A stretch of 64,000 nucleotides of DNA, from NCBI GenBank assembly GCA_937980205.1, contig CALJKW010000052.1, forward strand, positions 124,001 through 188,000. Reading direction: 5' to 3'. The number at the start of each line of letters is the position of its first letter. Positions within the stretch are counted from its first letter, which is position 1. The notes beneath the pieces are model-generated. The model was not told where the DNA came from and searched no databases. It saw nothing but the letters and a program-made list of their open reading frames with translations. Of this stretch, positions 46,612 to 55,500 are shown in pieces. A program made the translations under genes and the position numbers. The DNA is from an uncultured Myxococcales bacterium (lineage in GTDB: Bacteria > Myxococcota > Myxococcia > Myxococcales > Myxococcaceae).

Positions 46612-47085
46612 GTGCACACCGCAAACCGTGTCATTAAGTTGCCCGACGTGAAGCTGGAACAACCGGACAGATTGGCTGGCCGGCCGCGTGAGCTGGGGAC
46701 GATTCTCATCGTCGACGACGATCGCGACACGCGGGTCGCCGCGAGCGAGGTGCTGGTGGAGGCGGGCTACCGCACCCTCACCGCGCGCAATGGTCTCGAG
46801 GCGCTGCAGCTGTTGCGCGGCGGCGAGCGACCGCTCGCGATGATCATCGACATGTACATGCCGATCATGGACGGAGAGTCGTTCTGCGACACCTGCGACA
46901 CCGAGCCCGTCTTCGCGGCGATCCCCCGCATCATCACCTCGGTGAACGAGAACAACGGGGCGTACATCCGCCGCTGGCGCGCGACCGCCTTCCTCGAGAA
47001 GCCGATTCGGGCCGAGCGCCTGCTCGAGGCGATCTTGAGCATCACGGCCGCGAACAAGCCGCAGGGCGCGCGCGCCCCGGCCTGA
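46612..47085 (+). CDS. Response regulator receiver-domain protein
   Basis: A 157-residue stand-alone receiver. ILIVDDDRDTR (about 31-41) holds the acidic pocket, AMIIDMYMPIMDG the phospho-acceptor Asp, IITS the switch Ser/Thr and FLEKPI the conserved Lys. No output domain follows. The GTG start adds a 28-residue leader with no known motif. It lies 33 bp after the P460-like gene and converges on the GGDEF-EAL gene. Confidence 0.9.
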   Translation: MHTANRVIKLPDVKLEQPDRLAGRPRELGTILIVDDDRDTRVAASEVLVEAGYRTLTARNGLEALQLLRGGERPLAMIIDMYMPIMDGESFCDTCDTEPVFAAIPRIITSVNENNGAYIRRWRATAFLEKPIRAERLLEAILSITAANKPQGARAPA

Positions 47086-47218
47086 AGCTCAGTCTTCGGG
47101 GTCGTCTCCGAGCAGTCGTCAGGCCAGCGGCAGCGCGCGGCGCGACAGGGCTGGGGGCCGGCGCTGGTCCACCCATGCGGACGCGCCGAGACGCCGCAGC
47201 TCTCGACCCGTGAGCGGA

Positions 47219-49261
47219 TCAGGGCCGCTGCAGCCACAGCGCTTGCGTCTCGGCGGCGCTGAGCGGCAGCCCGAAGCGGAAGCCCTGCATCAGCTCGCAG
47301 CCGAGCGAGGCGAGCTGCTCGACGTGCGCGGCGGCCTCGACGCCCTCGGCGGCGACCGAGAGGCCCAGGCCGCGGCCGAGCGTGATGATCGCGCGGATCA
47401 CCTCGCGCGCCGCGGCGTCCTCTCCCAGGCGCTGCACGAAGCTCTTGTCGATCTTGAGGCCGGTGAACGGCAGCCGGTGCAGGTTCGCGAGCGACGAGTA
47501 GCCGGTGCCGAAGTCGTCCATCACGATGCGGACGCCGCGCTCCTTGAGCAGCGACAGGTTCGAGACCGCCTGCGGGTGATCCATCACCACCGACTCGGTG
47601 ACCTCGAGCGAGAGCGCCTGCGCCGGCAGCCCCGTCTCGGCGAGCGCCGCGAGCACCGCCTGCGCCGCGCCCGAGCGATCGAGCTGGCGGTGCGACGCGT
47701 TCACCGCGACCGTGAGCTCGGGCTGGACCTTCCGCCACGCGACGAGCTGGCGACACGCCTCGCGCAGCACCCAGCGGTCGATGCCCTCGATGACCCCGGT
47801 CTCCTCGGCGAGCGGGATGAAGGAGTCGGGGACGATCATGCCCTTGGTGGGGTGTCTCCAGCGGACGAGCGACTCGAAGCCGACGAGCTTGCCGGCCGCC
47901 GTCACGAGCGGCTGGTAGTGGACCTCGAGCTGCGAGGCCTCGACGGCGTGGCGCAGCTCGCTCTCCATCTGCAGCACGGCGAGCGCGCGCTCGTGCATCT
48001 GCTCGTCGAACACCGCGACGCGGCCGCGGCCGCTCGACTTCGCGCGGTACATGGCGATGTCGGCGTCGCGCAGGATCTCCTCCGGGCGCGCGTACATGGG
48101 GCGGCTCATCGCGATGCCGACGCTCGCGCCGGAGAAGACCTCGCGGCCCCCGACGACGAACGCCTTGCCGAGCTCGGTGACGATGCGCTCGGCGACGCGC
48201 GTGGCGCCGTCGGGCTCGCGCGGGTCTTCGAGCAGCACCGCGAACTCGTCGCCGCCGAAGCGGGCCACGGTGTCGACGGTGCGGACGCAGCGCTCGAGGC
48301 GGCGGGCGATGTCGACGAGCAGGGCGTCTCCGGCGCTGTGGCCGAGCGAGTCGTTGATGTTCTTGAAGCGGTCGCAGTCGAGGAACAGGCAGGCGAAGTG
48401 CGACTCGGGGTCGCGCTTCGCGCGGGCGAGCGCGTGCTCCATGCGGTCGAGGAAGAGGGCCCGGTTCGCCAGGCCCGTGAGCGGGTCGCGGTTGCGCGCG
48501 CTGGTGATGTCGGTCAGCGAGCCGGCGATGCGCGTCGCGCGCCCGGTGGAGTCGCGGACGGCGGTGCCGCGCACCAGCACCCAGTGCCAGTTGCCGTCCT
48601 TGTGCAGCATGCGCGTCTCGACCTCGAGGAAGGGGAGCCGCCCGGCGATGTGGCCGTCGATGGCCCCCTTGAGCCGGCTGCGGTCCTCGGGGTGCACCTG
48701 GCCGTAGAAGGCGTCGACGGTGTCGTGCGTGTCGCCCCCCGAGAGGCCGAGCAGCTGCTTCCAGCGCGCGGAGATGAACAGGCGCGCGTCGCCGGTCTTC
48801 CAGTCCCAGATGCCGTCGTTCGAGCCGGTGACCGCGAGCGCGTACCGCTCTTCGCTCTCGCGCAGCCGCTCGAGGGTGCGGGCGCGCTCGGCGGCGTAGC
48901 GCACGACGCGCTCGAGCACCGCGCCGGTGAACTCGCCCTTCACGAGGTAGTCGACGGCGCCGGCGCGCATCGCGGCCACGTCGGTCTGGTGGTCGGTCGT
49001 CGCGGTGAGCATCACCACCGGAGTGCGGACGTCGCGCGCCTTCAGCGCCTCGAGCAGCTCGAGGCCGCTGTGCTCACCGAGCTGGAAGTCGAGCAGGCAG
49101 ACGTCGGCGCCACCCGAGACGAGCCGGCCGAGGCCCTTCTCGTAGCTGTCGGCCCACTCGAGCGAGAGGCGCGAATGCGACTCTTCCAGCAGCGTCTTCA
49201 CCACCTTGAAGGCGAAGGCGTCGTCGTCGATCAGCAACACCCTGGGGTCGGCGGCTGACAT
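47219..49261 (-). CDS. REC-PAS-GGDEF-EAL c-di-GMP signalling protein
   Basis: A 680-residue protein. Order: receiver (VLLIDDDAFA, phospho-Asp in VCLLDFQLGEHSG, Lys in YLVKGEF), PAS with PAC (about 140-260, HKDGNWHWVLVRG), GGDEF (about 260-420, catalytic ARFGGDEF with an intact R-x-x-D I-site, RTVDTVARFGG) and EAL (about 430-680). EAL residues are present: ESLVRWRHP in place of EALVRW, VMDDFGTGYSSL, LKIDKSFV and VAAEGVE. Both activities could therefore be intact. The start lies 69 bp from the first HipB operator and the gene is divergent from hipBA. Confidence 0.95.
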   Translation of the reverse strand: MSAADPRVLLIDDDAFAFKVVKTLLEESHSRLSLEWADSYEKGLGRLVSGGADVCLLDFQLGEHSGLELLEALKARDVRTPVVMLTATTDHQTDVAAMRAGAVDYLVKGEFTGAVLERVVRYAAERARTLERLRESEERYALAVTGSNDGIWDWKTGDARLFISARWKQLLGLSGGDTHDTVDAFYGQVHPEDRSRLKGAIDGHIAGRLPFLEVETRMLHKDGNWHWVLVRGTAVRDSTGRATRIAGSLTDITSARNRDPLTGLANRALFLDRMEHALARAKRDPESHFACLFLDCDRFKNINDSLGHSAGDALLVDIARRLERCVRTVDTVARFGGDEFAVLLEDPREPDGATRVAERIVTELGKAFVVGGREVFSGASVGIAMSRPMYARPEEILRDADIAMYRAKSSGRGRVAVFDEQMHERALAVLQMESELRHAVEASQLEVHYQPLVTAAGKLVGFESLVRWRHPTKGMIVPDSFIPLAEETGVIEGIDRWVLREACRQLVAWRKVQPELTVAVNASHRQLDRSGAAQAVLAALAETGLPAQALSLEVTESVVMDHPQAVSNLSLLKERGVRIVMDDFGTGYSSLANLHRLPFTGLKIDKSFVQRLGEDAAAREVIRAIITLGRGLGLSVAAEGVEAAAHVEQLASLGCELMQGFRFGLPLSAAETQALWLQRP

Positions 49262-49329
49262 CAGGACGCCTGCGAGGGTAGCCCGCCGAGCCCGCCGATG
49301 TCTCCCGGGCTTCGGGCCTTCACGGCGAT

Positions 49330-49347
49330 TATCCCTGCTTGGGGATG
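49330..49347. promoter_or_regulatory. HipB operator-like site 1
   Basis: TATCC-N8-GGATG, one mismatch from the HipB consensus TATCC-N8-GGATA described for E. coli. It is the outermost of three sites, nearest the divergent GGDEF-EAL gene. Confidence 0.75.
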
Positions 49348-49356
49348 GCTGGCGTT

Positions 49357-49374
49357 CATCCCAATATGGGGATA
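49357..49374. promoter_or_regulatory. HipB operator-like site 2
   Basis: CATCC-N8-GGATA, one mismatch from the consensus. It begins 27 bp after site 1. Confidence 0.75.
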
Positions 49375-49383
49375 AACACCCAG

Positions 49384-49401
49384 TATCCCCGGTTGGGGAT
49401 A
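49384..49401. promoter_or_regulatory. HipB operator-like site 3
   Basis: TATCC-N8-GGATA, a perfect match to the consensus, 27 bp after site 2 and ending 2 bp before the hipB ATG, so bound HipB would block initiation and ribosome access. Confidence 0.85.
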
Positions 49402-49403
49402 TC

Positions 49404-49655
49404 ATGACACCGTTCCTCGCCAAGACGCCCGCCCAGGTCGGCTCGATTCTCCGCGGCATCCGCGCGCAGCGGGGCCTCACGCAGCAGCAGCTCGCTGAGC
49501 GCCTGGGGCTGCCCCAGAAGGCCATCTCCATCGCCGAGACGCACGCCGAGCGCATGCCGCTGTCCCGACTCTTCCAGCTGCTCGGGGCCCTCGAGGTCGA
49601 GCTCATGCTCGCCGACGGTCGGCGCAACCGCTCACGCGCTCGCGTGGAGTGGTGA
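49404..49655 (+). CDS. hipB: HipB-like antitoxin and autorepressor
   Basis: An 83-residue HTH (XRE) protein: LRGIRAQRGLTQQQLAERLGLPQKAISIAE is a helix-turn-helix (cited in part). The start was chosen because ATG 49404 gives the normal HipB size and follows the third operator by 2 bp; an in-frame ATG at 49206 would read through the operators. HipB binds TATCC-N8-GGATA sites and inhibits HipA. The hipA gene starts 7 bp downstream. Confidence 0.9.
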   Translation: MTPFLAKTPAQVGSILRGIRAQRGLTQQQLAERLGLPQKAISIAETHAERMPLSRLFQLLGALEVELMLADGRRNRSRARVEW

Positions 49656-49662
49656 GCTCGCG

Positions 49663-50979
49663 ATGCCTGCCCTCGACGTCTGGATGAACGGAGAGCGCGT
49701 CGGGAGGTGGACGCACGCGCGTGGAGAAGACCGGTTCGAGTACCACTCTGAGTGGCTCGAGTCGCCGCTGCGGCGGCCGCTGTCGCTGTCGATGCCCCTG
49801 CGACCGACCGGCCGCCCGTACGCCACGGCGGTCGTTCGACCGTTCTTCGACAACCTCTTGCCCGACAGCGATGAGCTCCGCAGGCGGATGATGAGCCGCT
49901 TCGGCGCGGCCTCGACGGGCGCGTTCGACCTCCTCGAGCAGGTGGGGCGTGACTGCGTCGGCGCCGTTCAGCTGCTCCCGGCCGATGCGCCTGCCCCAGA
50001 CGTTCGCCGCATCGAAGGGCGGCGCATCAGGGACGCGGCGATTGCGGAGCTGCTGTCCCGGGTTCGCACGCCCGCCCTGGGCGCCGGAGACGAGGAGGAC
50101 TTCCGGCTGTCACTCGCCGGCGCGCAGGAGAAGACGGCCCTCTTGCGCCACGGCGGCCACTGGTTCATCCCCCAGGGCGCGACCCCGAGCACGCACATCT
50201 TCAAGCTGCCGATCCTCGCGGACGACGCCTTCGGGCCCGACCTCTCGGCGTCGGTGGAGAACGAGTGGCTCTGCGCCCAACTGCTGCCGCGACTCGGAGT
50301 GCCCTGCGCGAGCTGCGAGATGAAGACGTTCGACGGTCAGAAGGTCCTCGTCGTCGAGCGCTTCGATCGCGTGATGGCGCCGGACGGCAGGTGGATCATC
50401 CGCCGCCCTCAAGAGGACCTCTGCCAGGCGACCGGCACGCCGCCCGCGAAGAAGTACGAGAGCCAGGGCGGGCCGGGAATCTTCGACATCATGACCGTGC
50501 TCCAGGGGTCGACGCGCCCCCTCGAAGATCGCGCCGACTTCTTTCGCACGCAGCTGGTGTTCTGGCTGCTGTGCGCGATCGACGGCCACGCGAAGAACTT
50601 CAGCCTCTTCATCGAGCCTGAAGGCCGTTTCGTGTCGACGCCCCGCTACGACGTCCTGTCCGCCTATCCCTTCCTCGGCAAGAGTCCCCGCCATCTCTCG
50701 CCGCACAAGGTGAAGCTCGCGATGGCGGTGCAGGGGAAGAACCGGCACTACCGGTGGAAGGAGATTCGGGTGCAGCACTGGCTCGAGACGGGCCGGCGCT
50801 GCGGCCTTCCGGGCTCGGGCCGCGGCATCCTCGATGCCGTGCTCGAGGCGGTTCCGCGCGCCATCGCGGAGACGGGAGCTCGCCTGCCTCCGGGGTTCCC
50901 CGAAGCCGTGCACGCGCCGATCTTCGCGGGGCTCGAGCGCGCGACGAAGGAGGCCAGGGCGGCGCTGGCGTCTCTTTAG
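49663..50979 (+). CDS. hipA: HipA-like Ser/Thr kinase toxin
   Basis: The 438-residue kinase inactivates glutamyl-tRNA synthetase in E. coli and drives persistence. The autophosphorylation loop SLAGAQEKTAL begins at Ser150, as in E. coli HipA. Catalytic Asp309 is in AIDGHAKN and a second acidic residue in RYDVLS (Asp331). The N-terminal VWMNGERVGRW ... FFDNLLPDS region is also family-typical. All key residues are present, so it is probably active. Confidence 0.93.
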   Translation: MPALDVWMNGERVGRWTHARGEDRFEYHSEWLESPLRRPLSLSMPLRPTGRPYATAVVRPFFDNLLPDSDELRRRMMSRFGAASTGAFDLLEQVGRDCVGAVQLLPADAPAPDVRRIEGRRIRDAAIAELLSRVRTPALGAGDEEDFRLSLAGAQEKTALLRHGGHWFIPQGATPSTHIFKLPILADDAFGPDLSASVENEWLCAQLLPRLGVPCASCEMKTFDGQKVLVVERFDRVMAPDGRWIIRRPQEDLCQATGTPPAKKYESQGGPGIFDIMTVLQGSTRPLEDRADFFRTQLVFWLLCAIDGHAKNFSLFIEPEGRFVSTPRYDVLSAYPFLGKSPRHLSPHKVKLAMAVQGKNRHYRWKEIRVQHWLETGRRCGLPGSGRGILDAVLEAVPRAIAETGARLPPGFPEAVHAPIFAGLERATKEARAALASL

Positions 50980-51029
50980 CCGACGGGCGCCCCAGGGGCA
51001 GACCGCGAGCGCGGGCAGCGCGTGCCGCT

Positions 51030-51545
51030 TCACGGCCCAAGCCGCGGCTTCGACGGCCCGAGGCTGTCGCTGTCGACAAACCAGCCGCCGTCGACCCAGC
51101 GCTCCCTCACCGTCCGGTTCAAGCCCAGGCGCACGCGCTCTTCTCGAACGCGGAGCACTCCGGCGTCGCGGCGTTCGGTGGTGCTCCACGCGACGCGGCC
51201 GGCGTCGTCGCGCTTCTCGAACAGCTCGCGCTCGAAGACGCCGTCGCCGTCCGCGTCGATGAGGTCGAGCACCTCGCCCGGAGCGACCTCGCGCGCGTAG
51301 GTGAGCGTCCCGCGCTGCCTCAGCTCGAGCCGCGCAGCGCCGCCGTCGCGCCAGGCGACGCGGTACGTGCGGCAGCCGGCGTCGTCGAGGGAGAGCGTGT
51401 CGGCGCCTCCGTCGAGCAGCGCGGCTTCGGCGAGGTCGAGGGTGTCTTCACCGAGCGGCGCGCACGCCGCGGGAGCCGCCCGGGGCGCGGGCGCCTGGGC
51501 CGGCTTGCGGCACGCGGCGCAGGCGAGCAGCGCCGCGAGCGACAT
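51030..51545 (-). CDS. Lipoprotein of unknown function
   Basis: A 171-residue product starting MSLAALLACAACRK, a short lipoprotein-like signal. A Pro/Ala-rich stretch is followed by a beta-rich domain with several Cys and acidic dipeptides (LDLIDADGDGVFERELFEK), partly like the D-A-D-G-D-G phrase of calcium-binding proteins. Its N-terminal domain shares the D-x-A-G-C-R-x-x-x-V phrase with part of the neighbouring HExxH lipoprotein (GCRRLTVARG), so the two may be paralogous. It overlaps that gene's stop by 1 bp. Confidence 0.75.
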   Translation of the reverse strand: MSLAALLACAACRKPAQAPAPRAAPAACAPLGEDTLDLAEAALLDGGADTLSLDDAGCRTYRVAWRDGGAARLELRQRGTLTYAREVAPGEVLDLIDADGDGVFERELFEKRDDAGRVAWSTTERRDAGVLRVREERVRLGLNRTVRERWVDGGWFVDSDSLGPSKPRLGP

Positions 51546-53515
51546 CAGTTGCAGCTGTCGTCGCACACGGTCTTCGTCTGCTGGCACCCGCCGCCCAGGG
51601 TGCAGGCGGTGTCGCACTCGGCCTTGGTGTCGCAGAAGATCTTGTTGCGTCCGCAGTACGCGCCGATGCCCTGCGAGATGTTGCCCCGCATCCCGTCCGA
51701 GCGGACGCCCTGGCGGCCGGGGCACGTGCCGAACTTGCTGCACTTGTCGCAGATCTCCTTGGCCGGCGCGCCCTTCTTCGGGTTGAGGCAGCGCACGCAC
51801 GCGCACGAGCCTCCGCGGCTGGGGGCGAAGCACATCGTCTCGCAGGCGTAGGTGCGGTCGGTGATCTGCAGCTTGCAGGCCTTCGCGGCCAGCGAGACGA
51901 CCGTGTCGTCGTGCGAGAACGACGGGTCGGAGTGCAGCATCTCGTGGAACAGCGTCTTCGCCGCTTCGGCGCCCACCGCGCGCGAGGTGTTGATGGTGAA
52001 GTCGAACTTGCCGTTCGCGCCCCGGCTCAGGCTGCCGTAGTCGGAGCACGGGTCGGGGTCGCAGATGAAGTTGAGCTTGCCCATCGTGGCCAGCGTCAGG
52101 CCTTTGCCCTCGGGCTGGAAGCCGTTGAAGCTCATGTCCTTCATGCACTTCGTGCCCTTCTTGAGCGCCGCGCCGAGCTGCTTCTTGATGGTGTTCCGCT
52201 GAGCCTTGCTGCAGGGAGCGGGCGTGCCGCCGCACGCGGGGCCTCCGGGCATCGGCGCCGGCGGCGCGCACGCCGGGTCGTACATCGACGACTGGTCGAA
52301 GCACGCGCGCTGGCGGATGGGCGTGTCGTACTCCTCGACGAGGACGCCGCCCTCTTCGAAGCGCACGCGCATGGTGTTCGCGTCGAGCCGCGTCTGCGTG
52401 TACTTCGTCGCGCCGAGGGTGGCGACCGACGAAGCCCAGTCGGGGCCCGAGAACGTGGTCTCGGTCGTCTGCTCGAACGTGCCGTCGAGGTCGAAGTCGA
52501 ACTTCTCGTGCTCGCCCGCGGCGTCCTCGGTGAGCGAGTAGAGGACGACCGAGTCGCGCTCGGCGCGCGTGGTGCCCGAGGCGGCGTCGAACACGAGCTT
52601 CGTGCCGCGCGTGAGCGTGTGCTGCACCGCGAGCGTGTCGCTGCCGCGCGCGACGGTGAGCCGCCGGCAGCCGGTCGAGTTGAGCGCGATGTCGGTGCCT
52701 CCGTCGGCGTATTCGGCCTCGGCGCGCTCGAGGTCGGCTTCGGTGGGCTCGAGGTCCACCAGGCACTCGTCGAACGAGGGCAGCTGCGGCGGCTCGACGG
52801 CCTTCGACGGGTCGTAGTCGTCCGCCTGGTACACGAGCCGGAACGAGTAGGTGAGCGTGCCGGTCACCGGCTGCGGGTCCGGCTCGCCGACCTCGACCTC
52901 GGCGGGCAGCAGCGGCAGCGTCCCGCTCGCCTCGACCACGAAGCGACCGCTCTTGAGCTGCGCGACGGTGATGGGCTTGCCGCGCAGCCAGCTCTTGCTC
53001 ACCGCGTACTGCGTCCGGTCGCACAGCTCGGGCGGCTGCATCGCGGTGATGACCGGAACGAACGCGAGGCCGTCGGGCGCGTCGAGCGGCAGGGTCGGCT
53101 CGGCGGCGAGAGAGATGAAGACGAACGGCACGTCTTGCGCCTGGTCCGCCGTGCTGGGACACGCGCGCATCGTGCCGCTGGTGCACGACGTCGTGCCGGT
53201 GCGCGCCTCGATGCGGCCCTGGACCTGCGCGAAGCCCTGCAACACGCCGATGCGCGAGCTGTACGTGGCCGCGTCTTTCACCGGCGCCGCGAGGGAGAGC
53301 GTGCGCACGGCGGAGGTGGTGGTGTTGGTGCAGCCACCGCTGTCCGAGCTTCCGGTGACGCTCCAGCTGCCGGTGGCCTCGACGAGCGCGTATTCGCCGG
53401 TGAAGCTCTCGACGCCTCCGCCCGAGCCACCGCCGGTGCCGCCGCCTCCGGGGTCGAGGCACTCGAAGCACGCGGAGCACAGCAGCAGGGAACTCAGACC
53501 GAGCAGACGAAGCAT
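51545..53515 (-). CDS. Cys-rich lipoprotein with HExxH metallopeptidase-like motif
   Basis: A 656-residue exported lipoprotein (MLRLLGLSSLLLCSACF) with a short Gly-rich linker and about 400 residues of unknown beta-rich sequence. Near the middle-to-late part lies TLFHEMLHSDPSFSH: His524-Glu525-x-x-His528 and a further His535, a HExxH zinc-binding pattern with a third ligand candidate. The spacing to the third His is one residue longer than in metzincins. The last 120 residues hold about 20 cysteines (CACVRC, CDKCSKFGTC, CDTKAECDTACTLGGGC), probably disulphide-bonded. A role in outer-surface proteolysis is inferred. Confidence 0.75.
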   Translation of the reverse strand: MLRLLGLSSLLLCSACFECLDPGGGGTGGGSGGGVESFTGEYALVEATGSWSVTGSSDSGGCTNTTTSAVRTLSLAAPVKDAATYSSRIGVLQGFAQVQGRIEARTGTTSCTSGTMRACPSTADQAQDVPFVFISLAAEPTLPLDAPDGLAFVPVITAMQPPELCDRTQYAVSKSWLRGKPITVAQLKSGRFVVEASGTLPLLPAEVEVGEPDPQPVTGTLTYSFRLVYQADDYDPSKAVEPPQLPSFDECLVDLEPTEADLERAEAEYADGGTDIALNSTGCRRLTVARGSDTLAVQHTLTRGTKLVFDAASGTTRAERDSVVLYSLTEDAAGEHEKFDFDLDGTFEQTTETTFSGPDWASSVATLGATKYTQTRLDANTMRVRFEEGGVLVEEYDTPIRQRACFDQSSMYDPACAPPAPMPGGPACGGTPAPCSKAQRNTIKKQLGAALKKGTKCMKDMSFNGFQPEGKGLTLATMGKLNFICDPDPCSDYGSLSRGANGKFDFTINTSRAVGAEAAKTLFHEMLHSDPSFSHDDTVVSLAAKACKLQITDRTYACETMCFAPSRGGSCACVRCLNPKKGAPAKEICDKCSKFGTCPGRQGVRSDGMRGNISQGIGAYCGRNKIFCDTKAECDTACTLGGGCQQTKTVCDDSCN

Positions 53516-53566
53516 GACCGCCCGCTTACCGCACCTGCGCGGCGGGCGCAGGGTTAACGCGCCGGG

Positions 53567-55108
53567 CTACCGCCGGCCGCGCTTCGGCTGCAGCCACGGC
53601 GGCAGCGGTGCATCGGCCTTCTTCCGCACCGACGACTTCCCGGCGACCTTCGGCCGCGACGCGTAGACCGAGCGCGCGTGCTCGAGCGAGCGCTCGGCGG
53701 CCTCTTCGCTCGACTCTCCGGCGTCGCCCGCTTCCGACGGCAGCTGCGCCGGCGCGTGCTCGAGCCGCAGCGCGGCGTTCACCGCGAGCGGGTCGGGCGG
53801 GTTGAGCACCGCGTCCGCGAGCCCCCGCTCCCAGACGAACGCGAGCCCGCAGGCGACCGCGGCGAGCGCGAGCGTGCGCGCGTACGAGCGGCGCTGCTGC
53901 TTCTGCTTCTGCTTCGTCTTCGACGTCGCCGCCACCGGCTGCGGCGCCCGCATCGACGTCGTCGGCTTCGGCGCAGAGGGCGCCGGCGCGACCGGCAGCT
54001 TCGGCGCCGTCGGAGTGCGCGTCGGCCTCCACGCCTTCTCTTCGCAGCCCAACAGCAGCACCTGCTCGCGGCGCTTGCGCGTCTGGAAGAGGCCGGACAC
54101 GAAGTCTGCCCGCGGCTCGGCCTTCCACATGAACGCCGAGGTTGCGGCCTTGAGCGCCTTCGCGAACTCCACCGCGTTCGGGAACCGCTTCGAGCGATCG
54201 GTGTCGAGCGCGCGCGCGAGCACCGCGTCGAGCTCGCGCCCGAGCGCCACGTTGAAGCTCGACGGCGGCACGAAGTGCGGCTGGCGCTCGAACCCGTTCG
54301 GCAGCTTCTGCCCCGAGAGCGTCTCGTGCAGCAGCGCGGCCAGCGCGTACACGTCGGTCTTCGGGTCGGGCATGCGCCCGTGGTGCACCTGCTCGGGCGA
54401 GAGGTACGGCGCCATCGCCGCGAGGCCCGAAGGCCGCAGGATCTTGCCGGCGATGCAGCGCATGAGCCCGAGGTCGAGCAGCTTCGAGTGGCCGTCGAAC
54501 GTCACGAACACGCTCTCGTCGCTGATGAACCCGTGCGGGTGCGCGCCGGGCACGTGCAGCTCGCCGAGCGCGAGCGCGGCCTCGTGGATGATGGAGAGCG
54601 CGAGCCCCGCGGGCACCGACTTGCCGATCTTCCGGCAGGTGGCGTTGATCTCGTGCAGCGTCGCTCCGCTGGCGAACTCGGTGACCCAGAAGATGCCCTC
54701 GTCGCTCGCCTCGCTGCCATAGACGCGCGCGAGGTTCGGGTGGCGGAAGTGGCTCGCCCAGTGCGCGTGCTCGAGCAGGTCCTGCATGCCCTCGTCGGGC
54801 AGGTCGAGCTTGCGCAGGCACACCAGCGCCGTGCCTTCGCGCGGGTCGACGCGCATCGCGAGCAGCGCGTTGCCCGAGTTCGACGACAGCCGGCGAATCA
54901 CCTGGCAGCAGCCGATGTCGATGCCCGCGACCGGGTCGGCCTCGAGCTCGGCCTTGTCGAACGGGTTCACCTGCGGCGCCGGCGCAGGCGGCGCGGGCGG
55001 CAGGCCGTGCTTGGGCAGGTCGGCGCGCTCCCAGGGGAGGCCGACGCAGAACTGCTGCCCCGGCAAGAGGAACTGCTGCGTGGGCACCCGCGATTCGGCC
55101 GTGCTCAT
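53567..55108 (-). CDS. Probable Ser/Thr pseudokinase
   Basis: The 513-residue protein has kinase-domain architecture at about 65-320: a degenerate P-loop, ALVCLRKLDLPDE where VAIK should be, a helix C region, YLSPEQVHHGRMPDPKTDVYALAALLHETLSG (the APE helix region, in part) and a C-lobe. The catalytic-loop HRD is replaced by HGFISDES, so the catalytic Asp is lost; DFG reads DLG. It is therefore probably inactive. The C-terminal region is Pro/Lys-rich with one membrane-like helix (ARTLALAAVACGLAFVW). It may act as a scaffold. Confidence 0.8.
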   Translation of the reverse strand: MSTAESRVPTQQFLLPGQQFCVGLPWERADLPKHGLPPAPPAPAPQVNPFDKAELEADPVAGIDIGCCQVIRRLSSNSGNALLAMRVDPREGTALVCLRKLDLPDEGMQDLLEHAHWASHFRHPNLARVYGSEASDEGIFWVTEFASGATLHEINATCRKIGKSVPAGLALSIIHEAALALGELHVPGAHPHGFISDESVFVTFDGHSKLLDLGLMRCIAGKILRPSGLAAMAPYLSPEQVHHGRMPDPKTDVYALAALLHETLSGQKLPNGFERQPHFVPPSSFNVALGRELDAVLARALDTDRSKRFPNAVEFAKALKAATSAFMWKAEPRADFVSGLFQTRKRREQVLLLGCEEKAWRPTRTPTAPKLPVAPAPSAPKPTTSMRAPQPVAATSKTKQKQKQQRRSYARTLALAAVACGLAFVWERGLADAVLNPPDPLAVNAALRLEHAPAQLPSEAGDAGESSEEAAERSLEHARSVYASRPKVAGKSSVRKKADAPLPPWLQPKRGRR

Positions 55109-55247
55109 CCGTGCCGTTACGCCTCAGCAACAACGGTGCCCTCACGCCCTCAGAGGGGACGTGTAAACCCGGAAACGTGTCGGGGGCCGATGAGTTGGAG
55201 CATCGAGGCTCCGTGCTGACCACGAGAGTGGCAGCCCGGCGTAAACG

Positions 55248-55276
55248 GGTGTGGCGTCACACCAAGGTGCCACACC
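55248..55276. promoter_or_regulatory. Inverted repeat upstream of two divergent genes
   Basis: GGTGTGGC (55248-55255) and GCCACACC (55269-55276) form 8-bp arms with a 13-nt loop in the 239-bp gap between the pseudokinase and the small acidic ORF. It could be an operator; no regulator is identified. Confidence 0.4.
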
Positions 55277-55347
55277 GGCCTCGAGCGATCCGCGCGGAAC
55301 CTTTACTGATCAACACGGTACGCCGATTGCCCTAGGGCTTTCGCATT

Positions 55348-55500
55348 ATGGGCAAGCAACAGAACGACGAGCTGGAAGTGGTCGTGGACCTCGAAGACAT
55401 CCTCGAGCAGGAAGACAAGGGCGAGCCCCAGGCTGTCCCGCCTCCGCCGCCGCGTGGCGAGTTCGAAGGTTGGGAGCAGGGCGAAGAGGACCTGACCTGA
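55348..55500 (+). CDS. Small acidic protein, 50 residues
   Basis: An ATG at 55348 opens a 50-residue frame (MGKQQNDELEVVVDLEDIL ... PPPPPRGEF ... GEEDLT) ending at 55500, directly before the convergent pirin stop. Acidic start, Pro run and acidic end give a distinct composition. No ribosome-binding site is obvious and no family is recognised. It could be a regulatory small protein or a chance frame. Confidence 0.4.
   Translation: MGKQQNDELEVVVDLEDILEQEDKGEPQAVPPPPPRGEFEGWEQGEEDLT

Noticed and set aside
47086..47218. Extra small gene between two convergent genes
   Set aside because: The 133-bp gap has no plausible start, and its translations are Arg-rich without homologous features.
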